64,000 nucleotides of DNA from Thiobaca trueperi. GTDB lineage: Bacteria; Pseudomonadota; Gammaproteobacteria; Chromatiales; Chromatiaceae. Positions 29,143 through 38,124 of the stretch are shown here, piece after piece (the first letter of the stretch is position 1; each line of letters starts with the position of its first letter). A program made the translations under genes and the position numbers. The notes below the pieces were generated by a model. The model searched no databases and was not told where the DNA came from. It saw nothing but the letters and a program-made list of their open reading frames with translations. The stretch spans positions 91,057 to 155,056 of the forward strand of contig NZ_SMAO01000009.1 in the NCBI RefSeq assembly GCF_004342175.1. The letters run 5' to 3'.

Positions 29143-31236
29143 ATGACGACCAGACAGGCCAGAGGATCAGCCATCCTCATCCTGAGCGCCCTTGGCTATG
29201 GTGCGCTCATGGCTGGCGCACCGCTGGTCGCATTCGCTGCCGCTGAATCAGCGCGCGACGATCAGGCGGCGCTGTCCGATCTCCTGAGCATCATCGACGA
29301 TGTCTCGGCACTGGCCACCCGCACCCGTCTGAACGCCGATTTCGTGCCGGGCATCCTGACCGTCCTCCACGGCGAGGAGCTGGTCGCGCTGGGTGTTCAG
29401 AGCGTGTGGGAGGCGCTGGCGCTGGTGCCCGGCGTGCAGATCGCCCGGAATAACAATGGCGCTTTGCGGGTCTTTATTCGCGGACTTCAGCATGGCAACG
29501 GCAATATCAAGCTGCTGCTCAATGCGGTCGCCATGAACAATGCCTACAGCGGCTACGCCAATATCCTCTCCATCCCGGTCGAGCAGGTGCAGCGCATTGA
29601 GGTGATCCGGGGGCCGGGCTCGGCGGTCTATGGTGAATTTGCCTTTGCCGGGGTCGTCAACATCGTCACCCGCCAGGACGGGAACCGCATTCATCTGCGT
29701 GTCGGCAGCGGCGATGCGCAAGGCGCCGGGAGCGTGTTCTCGATGCAGGATACGGCACGGGATCTGCGTCTGAGCCTCAATGTTGCTGGCTGGGAGACAG
29801 AAGGGAGTCAGGTGATGGCCGGCACTGACCGGCTGTACGCGCTGGGTCTGGGGGCACTCTCGCGTGCACCGGGGCCGGTCGGCAACGCAGAGGGCAATCG
29901 TCTGGCAGTGTTCACGCTCGACCACGGCGATTTCTCTCTGCTGGCACAGTACAACCGCAGCCGGAACGGCCCCTTCTTTGGCGCCTTCAACGTCCTGCCC
30001 GCCGCGACCGACAGCCCGGATGCGGTCTTGACCGAACAGACACTGATCCAGTTGCGCCAGGGGTTCGCTCTGGCTGAGACCCTGGGGGGCGAGCTCAAGT
30101 TTTCCTGGTGGCAGTTCGAGGGTGACTGGCGGGAAGATGCGCTTCCGCCAGGGACGCCCTATCCGCTGCCATTCGGCAGGATCTATCCGGATGGCGTCTC
30201 GGTTCGCAATGCGGTCAGTACCAGTCGCTGGGAGACCGCGCTTGGCCTGAACTGGAGCGGCTGGAAAAATCATCGCTGGCGGTTTGATCTCAGCGCGACC
30301 CAGGATCAGATCGATAATGCCTGGTGGTCATTCAACGGCGACCTCAGCACCCTGCAACCGGTGCCGGTACCACGGTGTTATACCGGTGCTCAGAACTTTA
30401 TCGACGAGGACGCAGGGCGTTCCATTTTGAGTCTCGCCGTGCAGGATGAATACCGTTTCAACGAGTCTTTGGATCTGACAGCGAGTCTGCGCTACGACCG
30501 CTACAGCGATGTGGACGATAACTTTTCGCCTCGCTTGGCCGCCGTCTGGCGTCTGAGCGAGAAACATCTGTTCAAGGCGCAATATGCCAGGGCCTTCTTT
30601 CCGCCCTCGCTGCTCCAGATCTATGGCAACCCGAGTTCGCCAATCGCCTCGACCGCTTCCGATGCAGAGGCCATCGCCACCACTGAGCTGGGTTATATCC
30701 TGCGATCCGGCGACACCGTGGCGCGTCTCACCCTGTTTCATTCTCAGGTGAAGAATCTGATCGTCATCGAAAACAGCCGCTATCTCAATCGCGGGCGGGC
30801 GCGCCTGCAAGGGGCGGAAAGCGAATGGGAGCAGCAACTTGGCGCGGACTGGAAACTGGCGGCCAATCTCAGCTACACCGACGCGCTGGATGAGGAAACC
30901 AACAGCCCGCTGGCCGGTTCTGCCAAATGGCTGGGCAATCTGAGCCTGCTCTATCGTCCGCATCCCGATCTAATGCTGACCGGCCATTGGCGCGCTGTTG
31001 GAGAACGTCTGCGGGCTGCGGGTGATTTTCGTCAAGCGCTCGCTGGAACCAATCATCTGGCGCTGACACTGAACTGGTTCGATGCTGGCATCGCCGGGCT
31101 GACGTTCCGGGCCGGAATCAGGAATCTGCTCGGCGAGACGATCAAGTCACCCGCGCCGGTCAACACCTACCGCGACGACTACCCGCTGCTGGAAGAACGC
31201 ACCTGGTGGGTGCAACTCTCCTACCAGTTTCGTTAA
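29143..31236 (+). CDS. TonB-dependent outer-membrane receptor
   Basis: 697-residue outer-membrane gated beta-barrel importing a siderophore, cobalamin or similar ligand with TonB energy. After an N-terminal signal, the plug domain is clear: VWEALALVPGVQIARN, FIRGLQHGNGNIKLLLN, VEQVQRIEVIRGPGSAVYGE and AFAGVVNIVTRQ. The remainder alternates in barrel-strand style and ends in WVQLSYQFR, close to the usual terminal phenylalanine. No transport partner or regulator adjoins it, so the ligand is unknown. Its TAA stop is supplied by an 87-bp repeat. Confidence 0.92.
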   Translation: MTTRQARGSAILILSALGYGALMAGAPLVAFAAAESARDDQAALSDLLSIIDDVSALATRTRLNADFVPGILTVLHGEELVALGVQSVWEALALVPGVQIARNNNGALRVFIRGLQHGNGNIKLLLNAVAMNNAYSGYANILSIPVEQVQRIEVIRGPGSAVYGEFAFAGVVNIVTRQDGNRIHLRVGSGDAQGAGSVFSMQDTARDLRLSLNVAGWETEGSQVMAGTDRLYALGLGALSRAPGPVGNAEGNRLAVFTLDHGDFSLLAQYNRSRNGPFFGAFNVLPAATDSPDAVLTEQTLIQLRQGFALAETLGGELKFSWWQFEGDWREDALPPGTPYPLPFGRIYPDGVSVRNAVSTSRWETALGLNWSGWKNHRWRFDLSATQDQIDNAWWSFNGDLSTLQPVPVPRCYTGAQNFIDEDAGRSILSLAVQDEYRFNESLDLTASLRYDRYSDVDDNFSPRLAAVWRLSEKHLFKAQYARAFFPPSLLQIYGNPSSPIASTASDAEAIATTELGYILRSGDTVARLTLFHSQVKNLIVIENSRYLNRGRARLQGAESEWEQQLGADWKLAANLSYTDALDEETNSPLAGSAKWLGNLSLLYRPHPDLMLTGHWRAVGERLRAAGDFRQALAGTNHLALTLNWFDAGIAGLTFRAGIRNLLGETIKSPAPVNTYRDDYPLLEERTWWVQLSYQFR

Positions 31237-31319
31237 ACCGCGTCCAGAGCAAGAGACTGAGTTTCGGGTGAGTCAGACACTTGGCACAGCCTTCGCTCTT
31301 GGCTGTGACGCGGTTTGAA
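31233..31319 (+). repeat. 87-bp TIR element, diverged copy (plus orientation)
   Basis: Ends TTAAACCGCG and CGCGGTTTGAA; the internal part aligns only loosely (GAGTTTCGGGT, CTTGGCA) with the copies at 9493 and 46227, but length (87) and ends agree. The first bases give the receptor gene its stop codon. Confidence 0.7.
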
Positions 31320-31339
31320 ATTTTATATTTTTTAATATC

Positions 31340-31426
31340 TTAAACCGCGCCCGCTCGAACGGTCGTCGATTCTGCCAAGATCGACTCAATCCTCAAATAT
31401 CACATACCGCACCGGGCGCGGTTTAA
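31340..31426 (-). repeat. 87-bp TIR element (minus orientation)
   Basis: Ends TTAAACCGCGCCCG and CGGGCGCGGTTTAA; the complement matches the 9493 copy through GGCAG-ATCGACGAC. Nearly identical to the copy at 62101-62187. Lies between the receptor gene and tyrA, 21 bases after another copy in the opposite orientation. Confidence 0.85.
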
Positions 31427-31500
31427 CCCTGTCAAAAAATTTCTCGCCGAAGTCTCACCCTGCTAAAAGACGATTCGCTTCACCCAATAGCGCGCGCGAT

Positions 31501-32367
31501 TTAGCGCGCGCTATCGAGATAGCGGTCGCGCGCCGCCTTGGCGCGGGCGAAGATCTCCAGCAGACGCTCGCCGTCGGCATGGCGGATGCTCTCGGCCAGG
31601 TCGGTCATCTCCACCCCGAAGCGGGCGAGCATGGCGCTCAGTGCCTCACGGTTGGCAACGCAGATGTCGCGCCACATGACCGGATTACTGGAGGCGATGC
31701 GGGTGAAGTCGCGGAAACCGCCAGCGGCATAGCGGAAGATCTCGTCGTTCTCGCGCATCCGCGCCAGGGTATCGACCAGTCCGAAGGCCAGCATGTGCGG
31801 CAGATGGCTGGTCGCGGCGAGCACTTCGTCATGATGGGCGACCGACATGCAGGTGACGTCGGCGCCAGCGGTTTCCCACATGGCGGTGACGCGCGCCAGC
31901 GCCTCCGGGTCGGTCTCGGGCAGGGGCGTGAGGATCACCCGACGATGGTGATACAGCTCGGCAAAGGATGCCTCGACCCCGCTGTGCTCAGTGCCGGCGA
32001 TGGGATGGCCCGGCACCAGTCGTGGCGGCAGAGTGCCGAAAGCCCCGATGGCGTCCATGACCACGCTGCCCTTGACACTGCCCCCATCGGTTACGATGGC
32101 CTGCGGGTGCAGGTGATCGCGGATGGTCTCGAAGACGCCGCGCATGGCGCCCAGCGGCACGGCGACGAAGATCATGTCAGCGCCCGCGACGGCCTCCGCC
32201 GGATCCTGGGTAAAGGTATCGACCACGCCCAGTTCAAGCGCCTTCTCCAGATTCGGCAGCGCACGACCGCAGCCGACGACCTCACCGACCGCGCCCGCCG
32301 CACGCAGGGCACGCGCCAGCGAACCGCCGATGAGTCCAACCCCGATGATGGCGAGACGTTTGATCAT
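31501..32367 (-). CDS. tyrA: Prephenate dehydrogenase
   Basis: NAD-dependent oxidative decarboxylation of prephenate to 4-hydroxyphenylpyruvate for tyrosine. 288 residues, monofunctional (no chorismate mutase part). Rossmann motif IIGVGLIGGSLARALR at the N-terminus, then FVAVPLGAMRGV, VKGSVV, PGHPIAGTEHSG and a C-terminal helical dimerisation domain with SHLPHMLAFGLVDTL. Overlaps the upstream hisC stop by 4 bases (ATGA), forming an aromatic/histidine operon with hisC and pheA. aroA, often next in this order, does not follow. Confidence 0.95.
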   Translation of the reverse strand: MIKRLAIIGVGLIGGSLARALRAAGAVGEVVGCGRALPNLEKALELGVVDTFTQDPAEAVAGADMIFVAVPLGAMRGVFETIRDHLHPQAIVTDGGSVKGSVVMDAIGAFGTLPPRLVPGHPIAGTEHSGVEASFAELYHHRRVILTPLPETDPEALARVTAMWETAGADVTCMSVAHHDEVLAATSHLPHMLAFGLVDTLARMRENDEIFRYAAGGFRDFTRIASSNPVMWRDICVANREALSAMLARFGVEMTDLAESIRHADGERLLEIFARAKAARDRYLDSAR

Positions 32368-33476
32368 GCCGCGAGCACGTCTTCCAGCGCGGCGATGAAA
32401 CGCGCGTTTTCCTGCTCCAGACCGGTGCTGATGCGCAGATGATTCGGCAGACCATAGTTGGCGAGCGGACGCACGATGACGCCGCGTCGCAGCAGCGCGT
32501 CATTGATTGGACCGGCCGGGCGTTTGAGATCGATGGTGACGAAGTTGCCCACCGAGGGGATGTAATCGATCCCCAGGCGCGCGAAGGCGTCGGTCAACTG
32601 GCGCATGCCTGCGCGGTTCAGTTCCACCGAGGCGCGTACATGCTCGCGATCGCCGATGGCGGCAGCGGCAGCGGCCTGCGCCAGCGCATTGACATTGAAA
32701 GGCTGACGCACCCGGTTCAGCAGATCGGCGACGCGCGGATCGCTGATGCCATAGCCGACCCGCAGTGCGGCCAGTCCGTAAGCCTTGGCGAAGGTGCGGG
32801 TGACGATCAGATTCGGGAAGGTCTCGATCCAGTTGGTCGTGTCCGGGAAATCCGGCTCGGAGACATAGTCGGTATAGGCCTCATCGACCACGACCACGCA
32901 GGTCTTGGGCAACGAGCCGATGAATGACCTGAGTGCGCTCGCCGCGAGCCAGGTGCCGGTCGGGTTGTTGGGATTGGCGATCCAGACCACGCGGGTCTGA
33001 TCGTTGATCAGGGCCGACATGGCGTCGAGATCGTGCCCATAGTCGCGCGCCGGGGCAACCCGCGCCGTCGCGCCGACGGCCTGGGTCGAGATGGGATAAA
33101 CGGCAAAGGCATACTCGGAAAAGACCGATTCGACACCGGGCTGTAAAAAAGTGCGGGCAATCAGATCCAGCACATCATTCGAGCCATTGCCAAGGGTGAT
33201 GGCGGTCGGCGAGACACCGTGATGATCGGCCAGCGCCCGGCGCAGCTCGAAGCCCGCGCCATCGGGATAACGCCCGATCTCGCCCAGCAGGGCCGCGATG
33301 GCCGCCCGTGCTTTAGGGCCGGGGCCGAGCGGGTTTTCGTTGGAGGCCAGTTTTACCGAATCGCGGATGCCGAGTTCACGCTCCAGCTCCGAGATCGGCT
33401 TGCCGGGGACATAGGGGGTGAGTCCGGCAATCCAGGGCGTGGCGATGGAGAGAAAGGGGTTTTCAGCTTGGATCAT
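32364..33476 (-). CDS. hisC: Histidinol-phosphate aminotransferase
   Basis: PLP-dependent class I/II aminotransferase; in this gene order it may also serve aromatic amino acid transamination. 370 residues. Visible: KLASNENPLGPGPKA near residue 41, GNGSNDVLDLIAR, ANPNNPTG, DEAYTDY, and the PLP lysine in TRTFAKAYGLAALRVGYG. It sits between pheA and tyrA, the common gammaproteobacterial pheA-hisC-tyrA arrangement. A palindromic repeat fills the gap to pheA. Confidence 0.95.
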   Translation of the reverse strand: MIQAENPFLSIATPWIAGLTPYVPGKPISELERELGIRDSVKLASNENPLGPGPKARAAIAALLGEIGRYPDGAGFELRRALADHHGVSPTAITLGNGSNDVLDLIARTFLQPGVESVFSEYAFAVYPISTQAVGATARVAPARDYGHDLDAMSALINDQTRVVWIANPNNPTGTWLAASALRSFIGSLPKTCVVVVDEAYTDYVSEPDFPDTTNWIETFPNLIVTRTFAKAYGLAALRVGYGISDPRVADLLNRVRQPFNVNALAQAAAAAAIGDREHVRASVELNRAGMRQLTDAFARLGIDYIPSVGNFVTIDLKRPAGPINDALLRRGVIVRPLANYGLPNHLRISTGLEQENARFIAALEDVLAA

Positions 33477-33493
33477 TGAGCCATTACCTTACA

Positions 33494-33648
33494 GACAGGA
33501 TTAAATTTAGACAGGATTAACAGGATTTTCCAGGATGGACAGGATTTTTAAATCATTGTTTTTAATCATTTTAATCTTGAATCATCCTGTTAATCCTGTC
33601 CATTGACGGCGTTTCGGGCGGGTACGAACTTTCCCGGAAATCGCCTAC
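33494..33648. repeat. GGATTAACAGGATT-type repeat between pheA and hisC
   Basis: GACAGGATTAACAGGATTTT, CCAGGATGGACAGG and the complementary CATCCTGTTAATCCTGTCC, then the tail GACGGCGTTTCGGGCGGGTA and TTTCCCGGAAATCGCCTA. The tail matches, inverted, the left arm of the copy at 58902-59087. The last bases give the pheA stop codon (TAG). Confidence 0.8.
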
Positions 33649-34739
33649 AACACCGCCAGCGGATAAGAGCCCAGCACCTTGAACAGCAGCGATTCCTTCT
33701 GCAAATGCTCCAGCGCGGCGGCGACCGGCAGATCCTGACGATGACCGATGATGTCGATGAAGAAGACATAGTCCCAGATGCCGCGACGTGACGGACGCGA
33801 TTCGATCCGGGTCATGCTGACCCCATGCGCGGCCAGCGGCATCAGCAGCGCATGCAGACCGCCGGCCTGATTGCGGCAGGAGAGCAGCAGACTGGTCTTG
33901 TCCTGACCGCTCGGCGGCGAATCCTGCTTGCCGATGACCAGAAAGCGCGTGGTGTTGCCCGGATCGTCCTCGATCCGCTCGGCCAGCACCTTCAGACCAT
34001 AGATCTCGGCGGCCTGGAGACCGGCGACCGCCGCCGCGCCCGGCTCGTTCATCGCGGTGCGCGCGGCATCGGCATTGCTGCCCACCGCCACCCGCTCGGC
34101 ATGGGGCAGATAGCGGTCGAGCCAGCCCCGGCACTGCGCCAGTGACTGCTGATGCGAATAGACGGTGCGGATCGTACTCAGATCGCTTTCCGGGCTCATC
34201 AGATGATGATGGATGCGCAGGCTGACCTCGCCGGTGATGCGCAGCGGCGAGCTCATGAAGAGATCGAGCGTGTGACTGACCACCCCCTCGGTCGAATTCT
34301 CCACCGGCACCACGCCGAAATCGCAGGCGCCGGCCTCGACCTCGCGAAAGATCTCGTCGATGGTCGCCATCGCCCGCGTGACCACCGAGTGGCCGAAATG
34401 CTTGATCGCCGCCGCCTGGGTGAAGGTGCCTTCCGGACCCAGAAAGGCCGCGTTGAGCGGACGTTCCAGGGCCAGACAGGCGGACATGATCTCGCGGAAG
34501 AGTCGCGCGACCTCTTCGCCGTCGAGCGGTCCCGGATTGGCGTCCTTGATCCGGCGCAGCACCGCGATCTCGCGTTCCGGGCGATAGAACTGGACCCCGC
34601 CCCCCTCGATTCCGGTCTTGATGTGGGCAACCTGCTGGGCGCAACGGGCGCGCTCGCTGATCAGCCGTAGCAGATCCTGATCGATGGCATCGATCCGGCG
34701 TCGAACCGCGTCGAGTTCCTCATCACTGCTGGCGGTCAT
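33645..34739 (-). CDS. pheA: Bifunctional chorismate mutase / prephenate dehydratase
   Basis: Makes phenylpyruvate from chorismate. 364 residues. Residues about 1-90 are the AroQ chorismate mutase helix bundle (RRRIDAIDQDLLRLISER, AQQVAHIK); 95-270 the prephenate dehydratase domain (AFLGPEGTFTQAAAIKHFG, VVPVENSTEGVVSHTLDLF, the SNADAARTAM segment); 275-360 an ACT regulatory domain with the phenylalanine-binding RIESRPSRRG motif. The ATG at 34739 follows GGAG and is preferred to 34760. Feedback inhibition by phenylalanine is expected from the ACT domain. Confidence 0.96.
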   Translation of the reverse strand: MTASSDEELDAVRRRIDAIDQDLLRLISERARCAQQVAHIKTGIEGGGVQFYRPEREIAVLRRIKDANPGPLDGEEVARLFREIMSACLALERPLNAAFLGPEGTFTQAAAIKHFGHSVVTRAMATIDEIFREVEAGACDFGVVPVENSTEGVVSHTLDLFMSSPLRITGEVSLRIHHHLMSPESDLSTIRTVYSHQQSLAQCRGWLDRYLPHAERVAVGSNADAARTAMNEPGAAAVAGLQAAEIYGLKVLAERIEDDPGNTTRFLVIGKQDSPPSGQDKTSLLLSCRNQAGGLHALLMPLAAHGVSMTRIESRPSRRGIWDYVFFIDIIGHRQDLPVAAALEHLQKESLLFKVLGSYPLAVL

Positions 34740-34763
34740 GGCGGTAGTCTCCGGGCGCATATT

Positions 34764-34868
34764 TTAAGATTGAGACAGGATTAACAGGATTTTCCAGGAT
34801 GAACAGGATTTTTACGTCATTGTTTTTAATCTTGTTAATCCTGATTCATCCTGTTAATCCTGTCCATT
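34764..34868. repeat. GGATTAACAGGATT-type palindromic repeat between serA and pheA
   Basis: GACAGGATTAACAGGATTTT, CCAGGATGAACAGG, a TTTTTAATC centre and the complementary ATCCTGTTAATCCTGTCC. No outer arms. It separates serA from pheA. Confidence 0.82.
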
Positions 34869-34882
34869 CCCAAAAGCGCGAT

Positions 34883-36049
34883 CTAACCCAGGCAGCGCAC
34901 CGAGAGCACGCCCTCAATGGCCTGAAGCTGCGCCAGGGTGTCATCCGGGCAGGGCCGGTCAATATCGAGTAGGGTCACGGCCACATCGCCGCGCGAGCGG
35001 TTGAGCATGTCGATGATGTTCAGCCCGGCATGGGCGAGATCGGTGGAGATCTGGCCCAGCATGTTCGGCACATTGCTGTTGACGATGGCCAGACGCACCC
35101 CGCCGTTGCGCGGCAGGCAGATGTCCGGGAAGTTGACCGAGTTGGCCACATTGCCGTCTTCCAGATAGTCGCGGATCTGATCGGCCACCATGATGGCGCA
35201 GTTGTCCTCAGCCTCGCGGGTCGATGCGCCCAGATGCGGCAGGGTCACGACGCGCGGATGATCTTTCAGCAGATTGCTCGGGAAATCGCAGCAATAGGCG
35301 TAGAGATGTCCCTGATCCAGCGCGGCGACCACGGCGACATCGTCGATGATGCCCTCACGCGCGAAGTTCAGCAGCACCGCGCCTTTCGGCAGGGTGCGGA
35401 TGCGCTCGGCGTTGATCATGTTGCGCGTCTCGTCGTTGAGCGGCACATGGAAGGTGACGAAATCCGAGCGCGACAGCAGGTCGTCGATACTGATCGCCTG
35501 CTGCACGTCGCTTTCGAGCTGCCAGGCGCGCTGCACGGTGATGGTCGGATCGTAACCGATGACCCGCATCCCCAGGGCGCGTGCGGTATTCGCCACCTTG
35601 ACCCCGATGGCGCCGAGTCCGATGACGCCCAGGGTGCGTCCCGGCAGCTCGAAGCCGGCGAAATGCTTCTTGCCGGACTCCACCGCCTGATTGATGGCGG
35701 CATCGTCGCCTGACAGACCGCGCGCGAAGTTCCACGCCTGCGCGATGTTGCGGGCGCTCATGAGCATGCCCGCGATCACCAGTTCCTTCACCGCATTGGC
35801 ATTGGCGCCCGGCGCATTGAACACCGCCACACCGCGTTTGGTCATGGCGGCGACCGGCACATTGTTGGTGCCCGCACCCGCGCGACCGATGGCCTGGACC
35901 GTCTCGGGGATGACCAGGTCATGCATCTTGGCCGAGCGCACCAGAATGGCGTCCGGGTGGGCGATCTCGGAGGCGATTTCGTAGCGGTCGCGCGGCAGGC
36001 GCTCCAGTCCGGCCACGGAGATGTTATTCAGCGTTTGGATCTTGAACAT
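34883..36049 (-). CDS. serA: D-3-phosphoglycerate dehydrogenase
   Basis: First enzyme of serine synthesis. 388 residues. Visible: GRAGAGTNNVPV, the Rossmann LGVIGLGAIGVKVANTAR, the FVTFHVPLNDETRNMIN substrate segment, FAREGIIDD and LPHLGASTREAEDN with the catalytic histidine, and a C-terminal ACT domain (VNSNVPNMLGQISTDLAHAG) for serine feedback. It is of the short type lacking the extra intervening domain. It normally neighbours serC; here a low-GC accessory islet lies between them. Confidence 0.96.
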   Translation of the reverse strand: MFKIQTLNNISVAGLERLPRDRYEIASEIAHPDAILVRSAKMHDLVIPETVQAIGRAGAGTNNVPVAAMTKRGVAVFNAPGANANAVKELVIAGMLMSARNIAQAWNFARGLSGDDAAINQAVESGKKHFAGFELPGRTLGVIGLGAIGVKVANTARALGMRVIGYDPTITVQRAWQLESDVQQAISIDDLLSRSDFVTFHVPLNDETRNMINAERIRTLPKGAVLLNFAREGIIDDVAVVAALDQGHLYAYCCDFPSNLLKDHPRVVTLPHLGASTREAEDNCAIMVADQIRDYLEDGNVANSVNFPDICLPRNGGVRLAIVNSNVPNMLGQISTDLAHAGLNIIDMLNRSRGDVAVTLLDIDRPCPDDTLAQLQAIEGVLSVRCLG

Positions 36050-36119
36050 GTGTATCGACTCGAACCCTATGTGGTGAATCTTGTGATGAATTTCGGAGCG
36101 CCTCGGATCAACAGTCTAT

Positions 36120-36150
36120 TTAGGATGCAATGAGGCACGAACCGCATCCT
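36120..36150. repeat. Small inverted repeat (TAGGATGC / GCATCCTA)
   Basis: Eight-bp perfect stem with a 15-base loop (TAGGATGCAATGAGG...CCGCATCCTA), resembling a widespread intergenic palindrome. It marks the serA-side edge of the low-GC islet. Confidence 0.65.
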
Positions 36151-36228
36151 ATGGCCCTTTATTTTGCGCAGTTGTTTACACCAAGCGGAGAGGTTATCGC
36201 ATGGCCGTTCTCATTCTGCACGTCTTCG

Positions 36229-36441
36229 CTAAGCAGCTATTTCCACATAGTCGACATAACTTTGCGGAACAGGAGGTGTGATTCCATCTTCTCGCATCCC
36301 CCCCAGGTGGAAATCAATAGCCTTCTTGATTTCCTTCGCGACATCCTCAACCGAATTCCCTGTCGCAATGCAGCCGGGAAGGTCAGGAACATAGGCGGAA
36401 AAACTGCCTGCTGCCTTTTCGATGAAGATTGCATAGCGCAT
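36229..36441 (-). CDS. HicB-like antitoxin protein (no HicA seen)
   Basis: 70-residue protein with the partial RNase H-like fold of HicB antitoxins: MRYAIFIEKAAGSFSAYVPD, LPGCIATGNSVEDV and a C-terminal helix AKEIKKAIDFHLGGMREDG. A HicA toxin normally lies just upstream; the 58 bases between this gene and the next one are too short for it, so this is an orphan, a remnant, or a stand-alone HicB-type protein. It is part of the AT-rich islet between serA and serC. Confidence 0.8.
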   Translation of the reverse strand: MRYAIFIEKAAGSFSAYVPDLPGCIATGNSVEDVAKEIKKAIDFHLGGMREDGITPPVPQSYVDYVEIAA

Positions 36442-36499
36442 ATGTTTTTCGGAGAGCGACTCTGTATTTTATCGGCCACCTCAAGCTATTTAATTTCGC

Positions 36500-36874
36500 T
36501 TACAAGACACTCCCATTTTTAATTTCTTCTAAAGTTTCATATAAAATATCTCTGACATCTTCCATCAACTCTGTGGTTTCGTCAGAAATATTGACTTGTT
36601 GCGCAATGCTTTGAATGAGAACAAGCGTGTTCTTCATGTGCTCTATATTTCGCACGCTCTCCCAGCTCATTGCTTCGTCAATGTGAAATAGCAGTTGCGA
36701 ACAGTCCTTTGTTTCGTGTTCGGTTACTACCGCATCTCTCAGAAGTTTCCAAGCGCCCTGTAATTCAGACAGTATCGTTTTTTCGTAGTAAGATGGTTCT
36801 TGATAAAAGCTCATACTTAGCGAGGTAGCCACTAAAGCAAATGGGAATGATGGGTTTCGCTGCGATCTATCCAT
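36500..36874 (-). CDS. Unknown protein of the serA-serC islet
   Basis: 124 residues, acidic and helix-rich, with no recognised motif. The gene begins inside the 3' end of the HEPN-like gene (8-base overlap), so the two are probably translated together as a two-gene unit. Base composition is much poorer in GC than the flanking serine genes, pointing to recent acquisition. Long helices and a small size would fit a partner or inhibitor of the upstream protein, but this is only suggested by the arrangement. Confidence 0.65.
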   Translation of the reverse strand: MDRSQRNPSFPFALVATSLSMSFYQEPSYYEKTILSELQGAWKLLRDAVVTEHETKDCSQLLFHIDEAMSWESVRNIEHMKNTLVLIQSIAQQVNISDETTELMEDVRDILYETLEEIKNGSVL

Positions 36875-37919
36875 CCTGCCTCGCTCGCCCCAATGGTCCT
36901 ATACCCGGCAAAGGATGAATAATATCTTGCCTCGACTCTGTGTATGGCGGCACCATGTAAGCGTAGTGGCTGCATCTTGATTTGTGCTCCAAATGGACCC
37001 TGCTTCTCAAGTGCTGATCTGATTCGCGAGAATTTACACCAAAGACAGAATCGGCTCCCTCAGCGGATAAGACGGAACCGATGTATTCACCCTCTGAGGC
37101 GAAAAATTTTAGCAGCGAGTGATGCGCCAAAAGCGACCGCTCTGCTAGTTCGAGCCTGCTCCGTTGATTGTCTAAATCATCGAGATATCTGACCCCCGGC
37201 CCCCCTGTTAATCGTTCTATCTCCTGCGCCAAACGAGAGCCCGTATCTGTAAGGATGACTCCATATTTCTTCAGAGCAGAAGTGAGCTTCCTTACATCAT
37301 GGTTATACTTCCTTAAAAATTCAGGAGTGTCTCCGAACCTGATAAGAACCGCCTTAAGGATTTTTTCAAGCGTCTGGAATGAATGCCAAAGGGACAAATG
37401 GTATGCCGGACGTGGAAGCTCGAACGATGATACCGATACGTCATAATCAGCCATCGCCAACCATATCCACTTGGCTACCGGGAGTTGTTGGAACTTGCGA
37501 AGCCCATCGAGAAAAACACCATCTGGATTCAAGATTTCGTTTAGCGATTCCTCCAACTCGTACTGGATCAGCGTTACATCCGGAAGTGTCACCTCTTTAT
37601 CTAACGGACTCCATGTAATCACGACGGGAACCGGAGTGGAGAGCGCAACAAAACGAGAAGCAGGCGGCTGGTAGACAACATGTCCATATACGTTGTTGTA
37701 CCAAACACTGCACACCGTTCGAACATCAAAACATTTCTCAGTGATTAGAGCTTCTGCACGGCCAATAGCTTCATTACGCCAGTTTCGCCCTATGAGCCAA
37801 TCTGCGGCTAAATACTTGCGATATGCAATAGGGCAACCTTTAGCATCAAGCTCCCTATCCAGGGCGATCAACCCTGGCGCAAGTGCAAAAAAATCGGCAA
37901 ATGTGACTTTTGTTTCCAC
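36867..37919 (-). CDS. HEPN-like domain protein of the serA-serC islet
   Basis: 350 residues. The middle part (about 170-230) resembles a HEPN/abortive-infection-type helical domain: YHLSLWHSFQTLEKILKAVL, then KYNHDVRKLTSALKKYG, where the N-H-D sits where HEPN proteins have their conserved polar/histidine motif. The catalytic R-x4-6-H pattern is not clearly present, so nuclease activity is uncertain. The N-terminal 160 residues are unrecognised. AT-rich codon use marks it as imported. It overlaps the downstream small gene. A toxin-antitoxin or defence role is inferred only. Confidence 0.6.
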   Translation of the reverse strand: METKVTFADFFALAPGLIALDRELDAKGCPIAYRKYLAADWLIGRNWRNEAIGRAEALITEKCFDVRTVCSVWYNNVYGHVVYQPPASRFVALSTPVPVVITWSPLDKEVTLPDVTLIQYELEESLNEILNPDGVFLDGLRKFQQLPVAKWIWLAMADYDVSVSSFELPRPAYHLSLWHSFQTLEKILKAVLIRFGDTPEFLRKYNHDVRKLTSALKKYGVILTDTGSRLAQEIERLTGGPGVRYLDDLDNQRSRLELAERSLLAHHSLLKFFASEGEYIGSVLSAEGADSVFGVNSRESDQHLRSRVHLEHKSRCSHYAYMVPPYTESRQDIIHPLPGIGPLGRARQDG

Positions 37920-38124
37920 TACTAAGAGCTAACGTGCTCCAGATTAATTTCCTAATCCACTTAGCTAGATCGAAAGCAGTTCAGTCAAAAAGCCAACTCA
38001 AAACCACAGCATCAGATGCCGTCAATATTAATCCAGCATCTGAAGCCTTCCGCATAACGACACACAGGTGAATCATCAACCGATGCGGCTCGCCACAAGC
38101 TCACCGCATCGGATATCCGCTACA

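Noticed and set aside
36867..37919. Confident call of a HEPN RNase toxin
   Set aside because: The R-x4-6-H catalytic pattern is not clear, so it is reported only as HEPN-like.
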